In this document: one piece after another, positions 26,174 through 34,223 of the stretch
How the letters are laid out: the number at the start of each line of letters is the position of its first letter
Position numbering within the stretch: position 1 is the first letter of the stretch
Source of the DNA: JANQPX01 sp050633905
Lineage (GTDB): Bacteria; Pseudomonadota; Alphaproteobacteria; Geminicoccales; Geminicoccaceae
Direction: 5' to 3'
Assembly: GCA_050633905.1 (NCBI GenBank)
Contig: JBOEHJ010000150.1
Span: forward strand, 1 to 64,000
DNA: 64,000 bases
Position numbers and translations under genes: made by a program
Notes under the pieces: model-generated
Database searches by the model: none
What the model was told of the DNA's origin: nothing
Seen by the model: only the letters and a program-made list of their open reading frames with translations

Positions 26174-26526
26174 GCTGTTCCCCGATCCTGTATCTGCTAA
26201 TCGGTTTCATATCTTGACAACATCATGATACTTCAATCGTTTACATCCAGAAAATCGCCAATCCATGGATGTTTTTCGGCAAGACGCTAAACTTGGGCGC
26301 ACGGTTTGCCTGGCACGCCCTCTTTATTTTGGCTGCCTGGCGATGCCATTCCTATCCCGAAGAAGACCGGTATCTCCCATAAGTTCTCCCCAAACTTTGA
26401 AACCCGGCCTGTGCCGGGTTCTTTTTTTCGTACAGCGCCAAATGCCGGATTGCACTGAGATCAGCCAGGATCCGAGGGCAACATCCGCACCAAGTCATCG
26501 ATTTTAGGAATTCAATAGTGGAGTGA
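26174..26526. other. Intergenic region with plus-strand terminator, possible sRNA gene
   Basis: 353 bp between the CYTH-CHAD start (minus) and tRNA-Val (minus). It has a strong plus-strand terminator at 26401-26428, yet no plus-strand protein gene upstream. A TTGACA at about 26214 could be a -35 element, but a matching -10 is not evident. The stretch 26240-26400 is the candidate for a transcribed small RNA. Confidence 0.4.
26401..26428 (+). terminator. Intrinsic terminator on the plus strand
   Basis: AACCCGGC-ctgt-GCCGGGTT gives an 8-bp perfect stem with a four-base loop, followed by CTTTTTTT. On the minus strand there is no T-run after it, so it points to plus-strand transcription. Confidence 0.88.
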
Positions 26527-26601
26527 TGGTGGGCGCTACTGGGATTGAACCAGTGACCCCTACGATGTCAACGTAGTGCTCTCCCGCTGAGCTAAGCGCC
26601 C
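26527..26601 (-). tRNA. tRNA-Val (anticodon GAC)
   Basis: The minus strand folds into a full cloverleaf of 75 nt with CCA encoded. The acceptor stem is GGGCGCT/AGCGCCC and the D arm GCTC-loop-GAGC. The anticodon arm is CTACG-TTGACAT-CGTAG, giving anticodon GAC. The T arm is ACTGG-TTCAATC-CCAGT. It reads the valine codons GUC/GUU. No integrase or attachment-site duplication was seen at its 3' end. Confidence 0.97.
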
Positions 26602-26737
26602 ACTATGCGTCCTAACTAATGCGAAATTGCGCGTAGTTCAACCTCTTCTATGCAAGATAAGGCCCGCTTTGTTCACTTGCGGCACTGAAGGTGTTGTGGT
26701 GTGATTTCAAAGCTGACCAGAGGTAATTGCCAATTTC

Positions 26738-27652
26738 ATGACAACCGAGCTTGGTTCACCCATCGACATTGTCCAGCCAAGGCGGGCGCCGGTACCTGTC
26801 GTCCTGTCGTCACCTCACAGTGGTCAGATCTATCCGCCTTGTCTGTTGCGCGATGTTCGGCTCAACCTCAACCAATTGCGCCGACTGGAGGATGCCTTCG
26901 TCGACCGTCTCGTTGACTCGGCGCCGACTCTGGGTGCAGCCATTCTGCATGCTCGTTTCGCGCGCGCCTTTGTGGACGCGAATCGCGAGGCCTATGAGTT
27001 TGACAAAGAATTGTTCGACGCGCCGCTTCCAGCTTATGCCAACCCGAATTCGGCCAAGGCGAGAGCTGGATTGGGCACTATTCCGAGCCGGATCGCCGGT
27101 CAACCGATTTATCGATCGAGATTGAGCATTGATGAGGCCGAGCGGCGAATTCGCCTGGCCTATTGGCCGTATCACCATGCTTTGCAGCGACTGCTTGATG
27201 AACGACGGTCGCATTTTGGCCAGGTCTTGCTCCTGGACTGTCATTCCATGCCGAGCTTTTGCGCCAATGGGACGCTTGCCAATGGATCGCCCGGTACCGG
27301 GATGATCGATTTTGCGCTTGGCGATCGCTTTGGCAGCAGCTGTGCCCCCTCGATTGTTCAGCATGCCGAAACTTTCTTGCGCCAAAAAGGGTTCAGCGTG
27401 GCCCGCAATCGCCCCTATGCCGGTGGCTATATCACTGCCCATTATGGACAACCGGAGATCGCGATCCACGCCCTTCAGATCGAGGTCAGGCGCGGTCTTT
27501 ACATGAATGAGAATACCATGGGCCTGCATAGCGACATCGGTGAGATCAAGACCGTGATCAGGGAGTTGCTGGTCTGGTTGATCGATCTAATGGGTGATCA
27601 ATTGGCAAGGCCCCGTTTCGATGATGTCCTTCCCGCGACGGATCCCCGTTAG
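26738..27652 (+). CDS. N-formylglutamate amidohydrolase family protein
   Basis: 304 residues. The family motifs are VVLSSPHSGQIYPP (metal-binding Ser/His region), FARAFVDANREAYEFDKELF (conserved R-x-xxD), and LLLDCHSMPS with NRPYAGGYITAHYG. Members cleave N-formyl-glutamate, as in histidine degradation, or related N-formyl/N-acyl amino acids. No hut genes adjoin it, so the substrate is only family-based. It follows the tRNA gene on the opposite strand. Confidence 0.88.
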   Translation: MTTELGSPIDIVQPRRAPVPVVLSSPHSGQIYPPCLLRDVRLNLNQLRRLEDAFVDRLVDSAPTLGAAILHARFARAFVDANREAYEFDKELFDAPLPAYANPNSAKARAGLGTIPSRIAGQPIYRSRLSIDEAERRIRLAYWPYHHALQRLLDERRSHFGQVLLLDCHSMPSFCANGTLANGSPGTGMIDFALGDRFGSSCAPSIVQHAETFLRQKGFSVARNRPYAGGYITAHYGQPEIAIHALQIEVRRGLYMNENTMGLHSDIGEIKTVIRELLVWLIDLMGDQLARPRFDDVLPATDPR

Positions 27653-27725
27653 ATTGCTTTTTCCGTAACCTTCTTATGAGCCTCTTCTTCAGCTTAATTT
27701 AACCAAGCTCGGTCATGATGTCCTC

Positions 27726-28436
27726 ATGGCTATGGTGTTGCATTTGATTTGGATGGGGTGGGTCTTGGCCCTCTCATTGGTTCTCTCGGCCTGTTTGGCA
27801 CCGACAGCCAAGGCCAATATGCGCACGATTTGCGTCACTCTTACAGCCGAGCAGGAAAAAGCCGAACGGGTTCCACCGGGGCTTCTCCATGCCTTGGCGC
27901 TCGCGGAATCTGGGCGCTGGCTGGAACAGGATGACAGCACGAAACCCTGGCCTTGGACGGTGACATCGGGGTCGGATAGTTTCTATCTCGCCTCCAAACA
28001 GGAAGCGATTGCCAAGGTCAAGGAGTTGCGCGCCGAGGGGCGTACAAATATCGATGTCGGCTGCATGCAGATCAATCTGCACTATCACCCCGACGCTTTT
28101 TTAACCCTTGAAGAAGCATTCGATCCCCAAAGGAATATCGCTTATGGCATGAAGTTCCTAAAGGAACTCAGACAGCGAACCCGATCATGGGGCAAAGCGA
28201 CCGCGTTTTATCATTCGCAGGATCGGGCACGCGGCATTGCTTATCGTACTAAGGTCTACAAGATCTGGCGCAAGCTTCGTCGGTCCAGGTCATCGACAGA
28301 CATTGCCGAGGCCGCACCGCCATCACCGGGTGCAGCGCCAGTGCTTTTGAGAGATCGGGTCAAGCGGCCGTTCTTTTCAAAACGCCCTTCACCGCTCTGG
28401 AGGCGAGACGCTATTCCCGTTCTTCGCGGCGGTTGA
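27726..28436 (+). CDS. Lytic transglycosylase, SLT domain
   Basis: 236 residues with an N-terminal signal peptide (LIWMGWVLALSLVLSACLAP, with LSAC hinting at a lipobox). The SLT region has HALALAESGRWLEQ with the catalytic Glu, PWPWTVTSGSDSFYLASKQE, and DVGCMQINLHYHPDAF, then FYHSQDRARG. This arrangement is common in alphaproteobacterial murein transglycosylases. It cleaves glycan strands in the periplasm. The C-terminus is basic and proline-rich and may be disordered. A link to the motAB genes 24 kb away is possible but not shown. Confidence 0.85.
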   Translation: MAMVLHLIWMGWVLALSLVLSACLAPTAKANMRTICVTLTAEQEKAERVPPGLLHALALAESGRWLEQDDSTKPWPWTVTSGSDSFYLASKQEAIAKVKELRAEGRTNIDVGCMQINLHYHPDAFLTLEEAFDPQRNIAYGMKFLKELRQRTRSWGKATAFYHSQDRARGIAYRTKVYKIWRKLRRSRSSTDIAEAAPPSPGAAPVLLRDRVKRPFFSKRPSPLWRRDAIPVLRGG

Positions 28437-28895
28437 TTCTTGGACGCCAAGCAGATCATCCCATAAGGGGGCTAATCGCGTTTGCCGATGGCTAGAGAGG
28501 TGAACGACGACGTCGTTTCATGGTCAAGTGAGCAGCGCAAAACCATCATAGATCGGTACTAAAAAGACCATTCAGTGCTTGAGTGGTAAGGTTTCAAACG
28601 GAGGCTTTTGACCTGGGTTATTTCCGGGCCAGGGTTGCATAGTGACTGCTCGTTTCCTGCTGGCCACCCAATCGAGCCGACCCTATCGGAAGACTTCCAG
28701 CAGCAGGCTGGTTGAACCTGTTCAAGAAACGCTCTAGTGGTGTGCACGGTATGATGTTGCCCGAGGCCTCACCTAGAATCGTCCGTGTACCCTCGAGTTT
28801 CCTGGCACATCTCATTGATGGTGGTGTGAACCAATGATGTGGTCATACCACCACTCACTTGCGATGTCGGCGACCCTGGGGTTGGATAACGTTCC
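28437..28895. other. 459-bp gap holding a repeat copy
   Basis: 28738-28852 is a short repeat element (listed separately). The first 300 bp show no convincing ORF, hairpin or RNA gene; short minus-strand frames lack ribosome sites. Confidence 0.5.
28738..28852. repeat. Short palindromic repeat copy (115 bp)
   Basis: The left tip is GTGGTGTGCAC. The right tip on the other strand is GTGGTATGACCACATCATTGG, followed by an A-arm (CCATCAATGAGATGTGCC … CTCGAGGGTA) that aligns with the copy beside zapE. It ends 43 bp upstream of the cyclase start. A second tip-like GGTGGTGTGAACC at about 28820 suggests a nested or rearranged insertion. Confidence 0.7.
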
Positions 28896-30629
28896 ATGAC
28901 ACCACGCTCGGATATTGCAACCAAACTACGCCTGTTCTCAGGCCTCGTGCTGATGACCTTCGTCGCCATGCACTTCGTCAACCATGCCTTGGCGCTTCGA
29001 TCGCTCGATGCTGTGAATGCGGGTCAGTTGGTTTTCAAGGCGATTTGGCGAAGCCCTGCGGGTTCGATCCTTCTTTATGGCGCGTTGTTGATCCATGTCG
29101 CTTTGGTCATCGCCAAGATCTATCGGCGCCGAAGCCTGCGCATGCCAATATGGGAGGCCTTTCAGATTATCCTTGGCCTGTTGATCCCGTTTTGGCTGGC
29201 CATTCATATCGTTGGTACCCGCGGTCTCCATGAAAATTTTGGGGTCGATGATAGTTATCATCTGCAGTTCGCTATCATTTGGTCGAGTGGTGCTTGGCGT
29301 CAGACCATCATGTTGCTGCTAGTCTGGTTACATGGATGCCTGGGTCTGCATTTTTGGCTGCGTTATCGGCCCTGGTATCCAGCGATCAGGATTTGGCTGC
29401 TGATCATCGCGTTCGCGCTGCCGGGATTAGCACTCGCCGGCTTCAATGTCGGTGGCCGGGAGGCGCAGGCGATCATCGCGCACGATCCCGCCTGGCTGGA
29501 CCGTCTTATTGCCGAAGAGAAATGGCCCGACGAAACGGCCCGGGTCTGGGCGTATCAGGTTGAACGCGCCATGACCTTCGGTTTCGCGATTCTCCTCGCC
29601 GGCATTCTCGTCGGCCGCCTGGTTCGACGTTGGCGTGAACGGTCAGCGGGCAAGATCCAGATCCGCTATCTCGACGGCAGTGTGGCGGCCATCGATCCCG
29701 GCATGACCGTGCTGGATGGCAGTCGTTTGGGCAATATTCCTCATGCATCGGTCTGCGGCGGACGGGGACGTTGCTCCACCTGTCGGGTTCGTCTCGGTAA
29801 TGGCGCTGAGCATGTTTCGCCGCCCGCCGAGGATGAAGCCAAGGTGCTTGCTAGGATCGGTGCGGGTGCTGGCATTCGTCTTGCCTGCCAGCTTCGCCCA
29901 ATCAAGGATCTCGAAGTCGTTCCTCTATTGCCGGCGACGGCGGATCCGGTATCGAGCCAAGTCGACGTTAACCCGGGTGCCGGCATCGAGCGTGATATGG
30001 CGGTCATGTTTGCCGACCTTCGCGCTTTCACCCGCATGGCCGAGGGACGATTGCCCTTCGACGTGGTGTTCATCCTTAACCAGTATTTCAAAGCAATGGG
30101 CGGAGCGATCGAAGGGGCCGGAGGGCGAGTCGACAAGTTCATCGGCGACGGCATCATGGCCCTTTTCGGGGCCGATTCCGAGCCCGCTTTGGCCGCTAAA
30201 CAGGCTCTGGTCGCAGCACGAACCATGTCCGAGCAGCTCGATCATCTCAATCGACAAATCCGCGCCGATCTGCCGGAACCTCTTCGGATGGGAATCGGGT
30301 TGCATATGGGCCCGGTGATCCTTGGGGAGATGGGCTATAAACGGGCAACATCGCTGACCGCGATCGGCGATGCTGTCAATGTTGCATCAAGGCTTGAGAC
30401 TCTGACCAAGGAGTTTGGTGCCCAGCTTGTCGTTTCAGCCGAGCTTGCCAGTCGTGCTGGCGCTGATCTCGATCATTTCGAGATGCGGGACATCGACATT
30501 CGAGGGCGCCAACATCCCCTGCGCGTCCATATCCTCCCGGATGCCAAGTCCCTATCGATCCTGCGACATGACAAGGACGGTCTGGTTAAGCCTGCGGGTT
30601 TTTCGTTTTCGCGGCTCTTCATCCGCTAG
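28896..30629 (+). CDS. Membrane class III adenylate/guanylate cyclase with [2Fe-2S] ferredoxin domain
   Basis: 577 residues in three parts. Residues 1-250 hold about six membrane helices with several histidines (MHFVNHALAL, LLIHVALVIAK, LAIHIVGTRGLH, WLHGCLGLHFWLRY), suggesting a haem-binding, cytochrome-b/succinate-dehydrogenase-like module. Residues 255-345 are a plant-type ferredoxin domain with CGGRGRCSTCRVR and a fourth Cys in RLACQLRP. Residues 360-560 are the class III cyclase domain: VMFADLRAFTRMAEG (metal Asp), KFIGDGIMALFG, and AIGDAVNVASRLE. It probably makes cAMP in response to redox state. The role is inferred; the parts are visible. Confidence 0.92.
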   Translation: MTPRSDIATKLRLFSGLVLMTFVAMHFVNHALALRSLDAVNAGQLVFKAIWRSPAGSILLYGALLIHVALVIAKIYRRRSLRMPIWEAFQIILGLLIPFWLAIHIVGTRGLHENFGVDDSYHLQFAIIWSSGAWRQTIMLLLVWLHGCLGLHFWLRYRPWYPAIRIWLLIIAFALPGLALAGFNVGGREAQAIIAHDPAWLDRLIAEEKWPDETARVWAYQVERAMTFGFAILLAGILVGRLVRRWRERSAGKIQIRYLDGSVAAIDPGMTVLDGSRLGNIPHASVCGGRGRCSTCRVRLGNGAEHVSPPAEDEAKVLARIGAGAGIRLACQLRPIKDLEVVPLLPATADPVSSQVDVNPGAGIERDMAVMFADLRAFTRMAEGRLPFDVVFILNQYFKAMGGAIEGAGGRVDKFIGDGIMALFGADSEPALAAKQALVAARTMSEQLDHLNRQIRADLPEPLRMGIGLHMGPVILGEMGYKRATSLTAIGDAVNVASRLETLTKEFGAQLVVSAELASRAGADLDHFEMRDIDIRGRQHPLRVHILPDAKSLSILRHDKDGLVKPAGFSFSRLFIR

Positions 30630-30745
30630 ACACGAACGAAAGCGTTCATGACATAACCAACATCAAAGATGGTCTTGGGTGCTGCTATGCCGGGTTTAAA
30701 GCAGTGCCACCCTGCGCTCACCGCGATAGTGCCCAAATCCCAAAC

Positions 30746-31477
30746 TTACTTGGCGAGGCGCGCTACGCCCGGTTTCAAAGCGCGGTAGAACACCGGTAGC
30801 AGGGCCAACACCGCGAGGCCGCCCAGGCTGAGCATGATGTCCGTGGTCATGAAATTGGCGATTTCAATCGGTCCTTCCTGGGCGATGACGTCGCCAAGGC
30901 CAGCACCGACCCGTGCCAGCAGCACAGTTGCCGGCAGGATGCCGAAAAACGCGCTGAACATGTAGATTGGTAGCGGCACGCCGCAAGCGGCCGGCAGGGT
31001 CGTGACGACCATATAGGGGAAGATGGGGATCAAATGCATGATGAAGACATAGCTGAGCGCGCTTTCCTTAAAGCCCCGCGCGAAGCGTTGAATCATCGGC
31101 CCTGCGCGTTCGCGCATGGCAGCACCGAAAGCGGATTTTGCCAACAGGAACACACAGGCACTTGCGATTGTTGCGGCGATCATGGTGTAGGTGGCGCCCA
31201 GAACCCATCCGAAGAGATAACCGCCGACCATCGTCAACAACGCCAGTCCCGGCACCGAGGCGGCGACGACCAGCGCGTAGATGGCGGTAAATAGCAAGCC
31301 TGCGAGAACGGGCTTGCTGGTGACGAAGCTCAAGAGGTCATATTGATGCTCGCGCAATAAATCGATGCCCAGCCGATCATTGAAACCGAGCCATGCCATC
31401 GAGGCGATACCGATGCTCGCAAGACCAATCATCGCGATCAAGCATAAACGAGCGACAGAAAGGTTGTTCATCAACAA
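30746..31477 (-). CDS. TVP38/TMEM64 (DedA superfamily) membrane protein
   Basis: 243 residues with about six hydrophobic segments. The family core is SVPGLALLTMVGGYLFGWVL and GPMIQRFARGFKESALSYVF, then LIPIFPYMVVTTLPAACGVP and FFGILPATVLLARVGAGLG. SNARE-associated/VTT-domain proteins are thought to move lipids or small solutes across the inner membrane. It is the third gene of a minus-strand operon with a second TVP38 copy and a flavoprotein. Confidence 0.9.
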   Translation of the reverse strand: MLMNNLSVARLCLIAMIGLASIGIASMAWLGFNDRLGIDLLREHQYDLLSFVTSKPVLAGLLFTAIYALVVAASVPGLALLTMVGGYLFGWVLGATYTMIAATIASACVFLLAKSAFGAAMRERAGPMIQRFARGFKESALSYVFIMHLIPIFPYMVVTTLPAACGVPLPIYMFSAFFGILPATVLLARVGAGLGDVIAQEGPIEIANFMTTDIMLSLGGLAVLALLPVFYRALKPGVARLAK

Positions 31478-31580
31478 GACGCGCCACCAGCACCAATATC
31501 ATCATGACAAAGGCCGTACGGCCCCTTGCTATACATTTATAGCGTGACCCTACTAGAGGTTAATGCCGGTATTTGTCCAG

Positions 31581-32336
31581 TTATTCCGTCTTTTTCGCCG
31601 CAAAGCGCTTATAGGCGATGGGCAGCAAGGCAAGAAGGGCCAGGGCAAGGATAGGACCAAGAATGGCGGGCTTGAAGATGATGCCGAGATCGGGCGTCTC
31701 GCCCGCATCGAAAACGGCACCCAGACCATTGCCAACGCTCGCGAACACGAAGCTGCCCGGGATGATGCCGAAAAAAGTGCCAATGACATAAATGCTGAGC
31801 GGCACGCCGAGAAAGGCAGGGACAAGGTTGACCAGCCAAAAGGGGAAGATTGGCACAAGACGAAGAACCAGAAGATAACTAAGCGCGTTCTCCTTAAAGC
31901 CCGCCTCCATCTTGCTGAGCCAGGGACCGGCTTTTTCGCGCAACGCATTGCCGAGCGCTGTTTTGGCGATCAAGAAGATGGCGGTCGCGCCAAGTGTTGC
32001 GCCGATGACGACGAAGAGCCCACCGAGCCACGTGCCGAACATGAACCCACCGGCGATCGTCAACACGATGCCGCCCGGCACCGAAAGGGCCGTTGCCACG
32101 GCATAAATGACCATGAACACCAAGGGCGCGACCAAGGGATTGTTCTGGACAAAGCCAAGCAGTGTTTCGCGGTGTTCGCGTAAGGCATCGAAGCTGAGAT
32201 AGTTGTGCAGGCCCGATGCAAACACGCCGCCAATGGCGAGCACCAGGACAGCCAGCGGCAAGAAACGCTTGATCGACTTGCCGCCACTCTGCGTGGCTTC
32301 AGACACAGGCTCTGTTCCCTCTTTAGTCTTGTTCAT
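31581..32336 (-). CDS. TVP38/TMEM64 (DedA superfamily) membrane protein, second copy
   Basis: 251 residues. The same VTT core as the downstream paralogue: SVPGGIVLTIAGGFMFGTWL, KAGPWLSKMEAGFKENALSYL, LVPIFPFWLVNLVPAFLGVP, and FFGIIPGSFVFASVG. The two copies are clearly related and arose by an old duplication. Located 74 bp after the flavoprotein gene. Pairing with a mercuric-reductase-like enzyme is a recurrent gene neighbourhood in proteobacteria. Confidence 0.9.
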   Translation of the reverse strand: MNKTKEGTEPVSEATQSGGKSIKRFLPLAVLVLAIGGVFASGLHNYLSFDALREHRETLLGFVQNNPLVAPLVFMVIYAVATALSVPGGIVLTIAGGFMFGTWLGGLFVVIGATLGATAIFLIAKTALGNALREKAGPWLSKMEAGFKENALSYLLVLRLVPIFPFWLVNLVPAFLGVPLSIYVIGTFFGIIPGSFVFASVGNGLGAVFDAGETPDLGIIFKPAILGPILALALLALLPIAYKRFAAKKTE

Positions 32337-32410
32337 GACAGGGAGTATCCTTTCTCCCGCGGTTTCAGCCCAAGCCGCTGGTCAGCCGCCCGATTAGGCC
32401 TGACATCAGC

Positions 32411-33838
32411 CTAACCAAAGCGCGCCAGGAACCGGACCAGCCAGCGGGTTTTGTCGCTGAACAATTTGGGTGTGAAGTATGTTCCGGCGACGCGTTTGTT
32501 GACTTCGCTCAAGGTGGGATAGGGAGCAATGATGCTGGTCATGGCCTTGATCTTCATGCCTTGGTTGATGGCAAGACACCAGGGAAGGATGAGCTCGCCC
32601 GCATGGGCGCTGACAATTGTGGCGCCGAGGATCTTGCCGCGTTTGCTGACGATGACCTTGACCCGCCCTTCGGTCTGACGCTCTGCTTGTGCCCGATCGT
32701 TCTCCTCGAAAGACCAGTTCAGGACCTCGATATTGTCGCCGTTTTCCCTAGCAGCCGCTTCGGTGAGGCCGACATGGGCGAGTTCAGGATCGGTAAATGT
32801 CACCCATGGAAGCGCATCGTAGCGAACCTTGCTCGGCAGGCGGAATAGCGCATTCTGGATGACGATCCCAGCATGATAGCTGGCGACATGGGTGAATTGA
32901 TAACCACCGGTCACATCGCCGATCGCGAAGATTTTCTTGTTGCTGGTGCGCAGGCGATTATCGACTTTGATACCCTGACGGTCATAGTCGATGCTGGCGG
33001 CTTCGAGGTTCAGCCCCTCGACATTGGCGCCACGGCCGGCTGCCACCAGGATGTTTGATCCTTCGATGCGCTGAACGCTGCCATCGGCTTCTTCAACCAC
33101 CACAATAACACCGCTGCCGGCGGCCTCGACCTTTTGCACCTTGACCCGCTCTTTAAGCGAAATGCCATCAGCCACGAGTTGCGCGCGCACCACGGCGGTC
33201 ATCTCGGGATCGTCCTTGGGCAGCACCGGACCCATATCGACGATCGTGACCGCAACACCGAGGCGTCTGTGAGCCTGGGCGAGTTCTGAGCCGATCGGGC
33301 CGCCGCCGATGACAATCAGATGGGAGGGTGTCACCTGATTGTCGAAAATGGTTTCGTTGGTGTCATGGGGAACACCGGCAAGACCAGGGATCGGCGGCAC
33401 CATGGCCGAACTGCCGGTAGCCACGACAAAACGCCTTGCCTTCACACGCGTATCGCCGGCCTCAACTTCATCGCCGGACAGGAAGCGTCCCCGTTCTTGC
33501 AAGACCGTAACACCCAGGCCCTCGAAGCGTTCTACGCTGTCATGAGGTGCGATGGCGCCGATGACCCCATGGACATGGTCGTGAACCGCCTTGAAGTCGA
33601 CCTCGGGCTCATGACTTTTGACCCCAAAAGCCTCGGCATGGCGCATAACATGGCCGGCATGCCCGGCTGCGATCATAGCTTTCGAGGGCACACAGCCATA
33701 ATTCAGGCAATCACCTCCCATCTTGGCAGCCTCGATCAGGACCGTCTTTGCGCCCATCTGTGCCGCACCGGCGGCTACGGATAGCCCGCCCGATCCGCCA
33801 CCGATGATACAGAGATCGGCCTCTAAAACGTCTGCCAT
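32411..33838 (-). CDS. Mercuric-reductase-like FAD/NAD(P) disulfide oxidoreductase
   Basis: About 475 residues from ATG 33838 (AAGGAAA upstream; frame open to 33958). FAD motif CIIGGGSGGLSVAAGAAQMG, then the redox-active disulfide in MGGDCLNYGCVPSKAMI. NAD motif VIGGGPIGSELAQAHRRLG, and the C-terminal dimer domain with PWVTFTDPELAHVGLTE. It lacks the C-terminal Cys pair of true MerA, and the usual catalytic His-x-x-x-x-Glu region reads SAHAGELILP. It heads the operon with two TVP38 proteins. Substrate unknown; a membrane redox role is inferred. Confidence 0.92.
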   Translation of the reverse strand: MADVLEADLCIIGGGSGGLSVAAGAAQMGAKTVLIEAAKMGGDCLNYGCVPSKAMIAAGHAGHVMRHAEAFGVKSHEPEVDFKAVHDHVHGVIGAIAPHDSVERFEGLGVTVLQERGRFLSGDEVEAGDTRVKARRFVVATGSSAMVPPIPGLAGVPHDTNETIFDNQVTPSHLIVIGGGPIGSELAQAHRRLGVAVTIVDMGPVLPKDDPEMTAVVRAQLVADGISLKERVKVQKVEAAGSGVIVVVEEADGSVQRIEGSNILVAAGRGANVEGLNLEAASIDYDRQGIKVDNRLRTSNKKIFAIGDVTGGYQFTHVASYHAGIVIQNALFRLPSKVRYDALPWVTFTDPELAHVGLTEAAARENGDNIEVLNWSFEENDRAQAERQTEGRVKVIVSKRGKILGATIVSAHAGELILPWCLAINQGMKIKAMTSIIAPYPTLSEVNKRVAGTYFTPKLFSDKTRWLVRFLARFG

Positions 33839-34223
33839 GGGGGTGTATTTCCTTGTCTTTTGCGCAACCGTGGCGAACCATAATGCTCGATGAATCGATA
33901 CATCAATTCGCCACTTTGATATCATGCAGGCATAATCTAGTTTGGGTGAAAAATCCAATAACGCGACTTAACAATCCCGCCAGCAATCTCTCATTATGCC
34001 TATGCCCCGCTTTTTTCACCGCGGACACAAGCCTTTTTGGCAGAACACCGAGAGCGATCTTGTCAACGACACGCCAAGCCCTGTAACTGGCACCTTCCTG
34101 AAAACTCATCCGCAAGTTGCGTCGGAGAGACGCCCTTCGATCTTCACCTTCGCCGCCTGTAGGATGACAATCAACGAATGACTGGTTGATGACAGCAAGC
34201 CCGATGCCACGAGCCTTGGACAG
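33839..34223. other. Intergenic region between flavoprotein and acyltransferase genes
   Basis: 385 bp between divergent genes. Probably contains both promoters, but no clear boxes or inverted repeats stand out. A minus-strand 128-codon frame (33903-34289) overlaps the acyltransferase start and lacks any recognisable feature. Confidence 0.5.

Noticed and set aside
26527..26601. tRNA-Val as an integration site
   Set aside because: No integrase gene and no direct repeat of the tRNA 3' end was found in the window.
26696..26715. GTGGTGTGATTTCAAAG upstream of the N-formylglutamate amidohydrolase as a repeat tip
   Set aside because: Only nine bases match, without the ACCAC half of the palindrome.
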